From positions 322,561-386,560 of the forward strand of contig DASSSY010000008.1 of assembly GCA_035708205.1 (NCBI GenBank): a stretch of 64,000 nt of DNA, written 5' to 3'. The position numbers and the translations under genes are program-made. This DNA is from DASSSY01 sp035708205. GTDB lineage: Bacteria > Bacteroidota > Bacteroidia > Chitinophagales > Chitinophagaceae. Below the pieces are notes generated by a model. That model was not told the origin of the DNA, ran no database searches, and saw only the letters and a list, made by a program, of their open reading frames with translations. Of the stretch, positions 60,573-64,000 are shown piece by piece; positions within the stretch are counted from its first letter, which is position 1, and each line of letters begins with the position of its first letter.

Positions 60573-62408
60573 ATGTGTGGTATAAATGGTATTTACTCAA
60601 AACGACAAATTTCTGAAATAGAAATTCGTATTCAGAAAATGAACCAAGCTATTGCCCACAGAGGGCCAGATGCAGACTGTATTAAAGTTCTCTCTGAAAA
60701 TATCGGATTTGGACATAGGCGATTGGCCATTATCGATTTAGATTCTCGTTCTGAGCAACCGATGAAAAGTAATAGTGGTAATAGCATTATTGTATTTAAC
60801 GGAGAAATTTTTAATTTCATTTCAATACGCACAGAACTTTCGAATGAATATCAATTCAAAACGGAGTCAGACACTGAGGTTTTATTAGCGGCTTTTGAAT
60901 TGAGAGGAATTGAATGGCTTTTGTCGAAGATCAATGGCATGTTCTCTTTTGCTATTTTTGATCTAATGTCCAATGAATTGTATTTAGTTCGGGATAGATT
61001 TGGTATTAAACCATTATTTTACACTGTTACCGATGACACTTTGATATTTTCTTCCGAAATTAAAGGAATATTAAGCTCAGGATTGGTGAATGCAGTTTTT
61101 AATGAAACAGCCGTTGATGATTATTTAGGCTATAGATATGTCCGTGAGCCTTTTACTTTTTTTCAAAACGTTTTTCAATTGGAATCTGCAACTTATCTTC
61201 ATATTTCCTGTGATTTTACAATAGAAAAAAAGAAGTATTGGCAACTTCCTCAATTAAATTTTGAAACAAAATTTAATGAGGCTGAAATATTGAAAGAAAC
61301 GGACCATCAAGTTGTTTCCGCAGTCAACAGATGGATAATTTCTGATGTCAAAGTTGGCGCATATTTGAGTGGTGGGGTGGATTCCAGTTTAACAACAGCA
61401 ATTCTTTCTAATTTCCTTGGCAATAATCTTGATACCTATACTATTGGATTTTCAGACATGAGTTTTAATGAGTTTGAATTTGCTCAAAAAGTGGCGAAAC
61501 TTTATAAGACGAACCATCGGGAATTTCTTCTAAATCAGAATAATTATTTTGAAGAATGGAATCGTTTAATACAATTTAAAGACGCTCCTTTATCGGTTCC
61601 AAATGAAATACCGTTGGCGATCATGAGCACTAATTTAAGTTCAGATATAACCGTGGTAATTTCAGGGGAGGGTGCCGATGAGTTATTTGGTGGCTATGGT
61701 CGGATTTTTAGATCAGCCTTTGAATTCAGTAATATTACTTCTCTTAGATCATCTTTCTATGATTTTTTTATCTCAAAATATGAATATGTTCCACGTTCAA
61801 TTAGAGATAAATATTTGAATACCCCTGACAATTATAGAGAACATTTCGATTTAAGAATTGCTTCTGAGTTTTCGAGGTATTCAAATGAAGAAAATATATT
61901 TCGTTTTTTTCATAACTACCATATTATGGGTTTGCTCAATAGGGTTGATATGACAACGATGCAGGCATCTGTTGAAGCAAGGCCTCCTTTTTTAGATCAT
62001 AAACTAGTCGAATTTGTTTACACAAAAATCCCATACAGTTTGAAATTAAAATGGAAGAGTTCATCAGATATGGAAAGGGCTAAAAAATTATCTGCAAATG
62101 AGTTTAGTGAAGTATTAGATACGCCCAAATATATCTTGAAAAGAGTTGCGGAATCCTATTTGCCCAAAGAAGTCATTTACCGGAAAAAAATGGGTTTTCC
62201 TGTTCCTTTGTCAAACTGGTTTCCTAAATTGGAAGCGATTTCGTTTGATATGCTAAAAGATATTTCTTGGCTAAAACAAGAATTGATTCTGGAACTATGT
62301 AATGAAATGAAAAATAGTAATTCAGAGCGTTCTGGGCAGTTGTTGTGGATGTTTCTTAATGTTGAAATATTTCGAAAAATGTACTTCTCTAAAAACTGGA
62401 AATGGTAA
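60573..62408 (+). CDS. asnB: Asparagine synthetase (glutamine-hydrolysing)
   Basis: 611 residues. MCGINGIY sets the start: Cys2 becomes the N-terminal nucleophile of the class II amidotransferase domain (about 2-210; AHRGPDADC, GFGHRRLAIIDL, FNGEIFN). The synthetase domain has YLSGGVDSSL (PP-loop) and SGEGADELFGGYGR, then MQASVEARPPFLDHKLVEFVY. It makes asparagine from aspartate, ATP and glutamine, or amidates a sugar acid in surface polymers, as AsnB-like enzymes in O-antigen loci do. The gene is AT-rich (lines 61261 and 61741: 20 and 16 G/C of 60), unlike its neighbours. TagD starts seven bases before its stop. Confidence 0.93.
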   Translation: MCGINGIYSKRQISEIEIRIQKMNQAIAHRGPDADCIKVLSENIGFGHRRLAIIDLDSRSEQPMKSNSGNSIIVFNGEIFNFISIRTELSNEYQFKTESDTEVLLAAFELRGIEWLLSKINGMFSFAIFDLMSNELYLVRDRFGIKPLFYTVTDDTLIFSSEIKGILSSGLVNAVFNETAVDDYLGYRYVREPFTFFQNVFQLESATYLHISCDFTIEKKKYWQLPQLNFETKFNEAEILKETDHQVVSAVNRWIISDVKVGAYLSGGVDSSLTTAILSNFLGNNLDTYTIGFSDMSFNEFEFAQKVAKLYKTNHREFLLNQNNYFEEWNRLIQFKDAPLSVPNEIPLAIMSTNLSSDITVVISGEGADELFGGYGRIFRSAFEFSNITSLRSSFYDFFISKYEYVPRSIRDKYLNTPDNYREHFDLRIASEFSRYSNEENIFRFFHNYHIMGLLNRVDMTTMQASVEARPPFLDHKLVEFVYTKIPYSLKLKWKSSSDMERAKKLSANEFSEVLDTPKYILKRVAESYLPKEVIYRKKMGFPVPLSNWFPKLEAISFDMLKDISWLKQELILELCNEMKNSNSERSGQLLWMFLNVEIFRKMYFSKNWKW

Positions 62409-62842
62409 ATAAAACTATGGTTATAGGATATACTACAGGCGTTTTTGATTTGTTCCATATTGGGCATTTAATTATGCTTAAGAATGCGAAAGCTCTTTGT
62501 GATAAATTAATTGTTGGTGTCACAACTGATGAATTAGTTGCTTATAAAGGGAAAAAATCTGTGATTTGTTTTGAAGAACGCTTAGAGATTGTTAGGAGCA
62601 TAAAATATGTTGATGCCGCAGTGCCGCAAAGAGATATGGACAAGGTTGGTGCATGGAATAAACTGAAGTTTGATATCATGTTTGTGGGCGATGATTGGTA
62701 TGATACTCCAAAATGGAAAGATTTGGATGAAAAATTTAAAAAACTTGATGTGAAAATTATATATTTCCCTTATACGCAAGGGACATCTTCCACTTTAATT
62801 AATCAAACACTGGAGCAACTGCGGCAGAACAAAAGAATATAG
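62402..62842 (+). CDS. Glycerol-3-phosphate cytidylyltransferase-like nucleotidyltransferase (TagD-like)
   Basis: 146 residues. YTTGVFDLFHIGHLIMLKNAK has the HxGH nucleotide-binding motif, CFEERLEIVRSIKYVD and FVGDDWYDTPKW follow, and YTQGTSSTLI is the R/TxGxSTT-type end motif of the TagD/cytidylyltransferase family. Expected reaction: CTP plus glycerol 3-phosphate to CDP-glycerol; CDP-ribitol or ethanolamine donors are less likely alternatives. Translation is coupled to asnB (7-base overlap); ATG at 62417 is another start. It shares the low GC content. CDP-glycerol would feed the TagF-like enzyme at 59218. Confidence 0.88.
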   Translation: MVNKTMVIGYTTGVFDLFHIGHLIMLKNAKALCDKLIVGVTTDELVAYKGKKSVICFEERLEIVRSIKYVDAAVPQRDMDKVGAWNKLKFDIMFVGDDWYDTPKWKDLDEKFKKLDVKIIYFPYTQGTSSTLINQTLEQLRQNKRI

Positions 62843-62845
62843 GAA

Positions 62846-63766
62846 CTAATACCATAACCTTGCCTTTACCAATCTAAGATAAGCCAATGATGCCGTGCTG
62901 ATTTTTTGTGCCGGAACTTTTGAAGGTATTTTTCTGATCCTGTTGAGTTGCTTTAGCATACCGGAAAGGTCAAAGCCGGTTTTCTTTAAATATTCCAGGG
63001 CCCACATCACAGCAGTGGAATAAAAATATCTTTGCGGCAGGTAGCGTCGGGCGACGACGCATTTATTATACCACATCATGCCCAGTTTTTCCTTATTGGT
63101 AATCCTTCCGGCCGGAGATTCCTTATGCAGAACCTTTACCGAGCTGTCGTAGGCTAAAGTATACCCGGCATCAATAATGCGATAACTCAAATCATATTCT
63201 TCCATGCCGTAAAAAAAGTCTTCCGGGTAATAGCCCGTCCGGTCAAACAAATTTTTACGCATCAGGTGAGCCGCTCCCGTAAAATAATAGGTCAAAAACC
63301 AGCTCTTATCCTTGTACTTTTCATAGCGCTTATGGGGCAGCGCATTCTTTTGGGGCCGGCCGGTGACATAGTAATGAATATTTAAGGTTATCACGGCGGT
63401 ATGATGCTCCGTGAAATGGGGCTTGTCAAATAAGCCGGCAATTGTTTTGATCGCGTCGTTCCGGTCAAAGACCACATCGTCGTCCAAAACCAAAAGAAAC
63501 GGGCATTTGGCTTTCTTTATTAAAAAATTCCGCCCGCGGGCTACCCCCAGGTTTTCGGAATGATCGACATATTTTACCGGTAGTTCCGGGTGCTGCCCCA
63601 AATATCCGGTTACCATGTCATAGCTTATGCTGGAATGGTTGTTCAGCAAAAGGATTTCACCGACATGACTGTTTAATTCCACTTGCCTGTTCAGATCTTC
63701 CAAAAGCGCTAAAGTGTCCTTTGGTCGGTTATAGGTAATGATTAGTATGCTGATGTCTGCCGGCAT
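62846..63766 (-). CDS. Glycosyltransferase family 2 (rhamnosyltransferase-like)
   Basis: 306 residues from the ATG at 63766; the frame is open upstream to a TTG at 63814, but MPADISILIITYNRPKD is the normal N terminus. GT-A motifs: LLLNNHSS, NLGVARGRNFLIKKAKCPFLLVLDDDVVF (metal-binding DDD), GAAHLMRKNLFDRTGYYPEDFFYGMEEYDLSYRI with the catalytic-base ED/EE region. It is a probable membrane-associated surface-polymer transferase; sugar unknown. It converges on tagD, three bases apart. GC content returns to the window average here. Confidence 0.88.
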   Translation of the reverse strand: MPADISILIITYNRPKDTLALLEDLNRQVELNSHVGEILLLNNHSSISYDMVTGYLGQHPELPVKYVDHSENLGVARGRNFLIKKAKCPFLLVLDDDVVFDRNDAIKTIAGLFDKPHFTEHHTAVITLNIHYYVTGRPQKNALPHKRYEKYKDKSWFLTYYFTGAAHLMRKNLFDRTGYYPEDFFYGMEEYDLSYRIIDAGYTLAYDSSVKVLHKESPAGRITNKEKLGMMWYNKCVVARRYLPQRYFYSTAVMWALEYLKKTGFDLSGMLKQLNRIRKIPSKVPAQKISTASLAYLRLVKARLWY

Positions 63767-63832
63767 GATGTCTAATATCGGTGAATTGACGCAAAGAAAT
63801 GAAAAATTACCCAACCATGCGTTTATTATACC

Positions 63833-64000
63833 TTACCGGATTAAGGTCAGGTCGCCCTCAAAGCTTTTCCGGGTGCCGGTGCCGTATTCCTCGTAAGTAA
63901 TATAGAAAAAATAAGTGCCCAGGTCGGCTTTTTTATGGTTGTAATAGCCGTCCCATCCTTCATCCCGGTTAACGGAGGAAAAGATTATTTGGCCGTAGCG
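63833..64000 (-). CDS. C-terminal end of a type IX (type B) secreted protein
   Basis: 55 C-terminal residues running off the right edge. SVNRDEGWDGYYNHKKADLGTYFFYITYEEYG..GDLTLIR is the CHU_C / gliding-motility-associated C-terminal pattern (GWDG..AG.Y.Y.I) that targets cargo to the type IX secretion system. Nothing can be said of the rest. It ends 66 bases before the GT2 start. Confidence 0.82.
   Translation of the reverse strand, partial: RYGQIIFSSVNRDEGWDGYYNHKKADLGTYFFYITYEEYGTGTRKSFEGDLTLIR

Noticed and set aside
1..64000. tRNA, CRISPR, insertion sequence or prophage signals
   Set aside because: Gaps were read on both strands; no cloverleaf, regular spacer repeats, transposase or integrase was found.

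Overview
The window reads as a chromosomal stretch of a Bacteroidota bacterium, probably of the Chitinophagales/Sphingobacteriales side. The reasons are promoters of the TTG-N19-23-TAnnTTTG type on both strands, two proteins ending in the gliding-motility/type IX secretion type B C-terminal domain, an S46 peptidase, a PorT-type outer-membrane protein, a carboxypeptidase-regulatory-like TonB receptor, DUF4199 and DUF2807 proteins, and an unusually long IleRS. I see no tRNA, rRNA, CRISPR array, insertion sequence or prophage. Most of the DNA is near half GC; 60.4-62.8 kb is clearly AT-richer.

Layout. 0-4.3 kb: 5' part of pdhB (minus), a DUF2807 lipoprotein, then a SAM-I riboswitch with terminator in front of a cystathionine gamma-synthase/lyase-type enzyme and homoserine dehydrogenase. 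4.4-6.7 kb: class V aminotransferase, hotdog thioesterase and WaaE-like glycosyltransferase in one operon. 6.8-11.2 kb: arginase (apparently leaderless), a ketosynthase pair, plsY, a VOC protein. 11.3-16.2 kb (minus): ABC exporter, tsaE, a secreted type IX cargo protein. 16.3-21.8 kb: DPP11-like S46 peptidase, kdsB, TonB receptor. 21.9-27.8 kb: Nfu scaffold, a conserved secreted protein of unknown function, and a nitrite-respiration group (heme-copper-oxidase-like membrane protein, lipoprotein cytochrome c, copper nitrite reductase NirK), then an ArsR regulator.

27.8-41.6 kb is mostly housekeeping: old yellow enzyme, TraB/GumN protein, ileS, a histone-H1-like/DksA fusion, def, mazG, prfC, LysE exporter, purC, a single-domain asparaginase-like protein and a CxxCxxCC protein. 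41.7-47.0 kb (minus): recQ followed by a glycosyltransferase and a large membrane protein. 47.3-52.6 kb: PorT-like protein, then a tight operon of a dihydroorotase homologue without its metal ligands, DUF4199, a GtrB/DPM1-like glycosyltransferase and rpoN. 52.6-64 kb: GT4 glycosyltransferase, ychF, a polysaccharide flippase, topA, and a surface-polymer locus with a TagF-like glycerophosphotransferase, asnB, a TagD-like cytidylyltransferase, a GT2 enzyme and the tail of another type IX cargo protein.

Themes: envelope polymer synthesis recurs (kdsB, WaaE-like, several GT2/GT4 enzymes, flippase, TagF/TagD pair), as does type IX secretion. The observations I rate highest are the AT-rich tagD/asnB island beside tagF, the metal-site-less dihydroorotase in an operon with rpoN, the histone-like tail on a DksA-type regulator, and the Met/His-rich insert in NirK. 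None is proven to be a new system.
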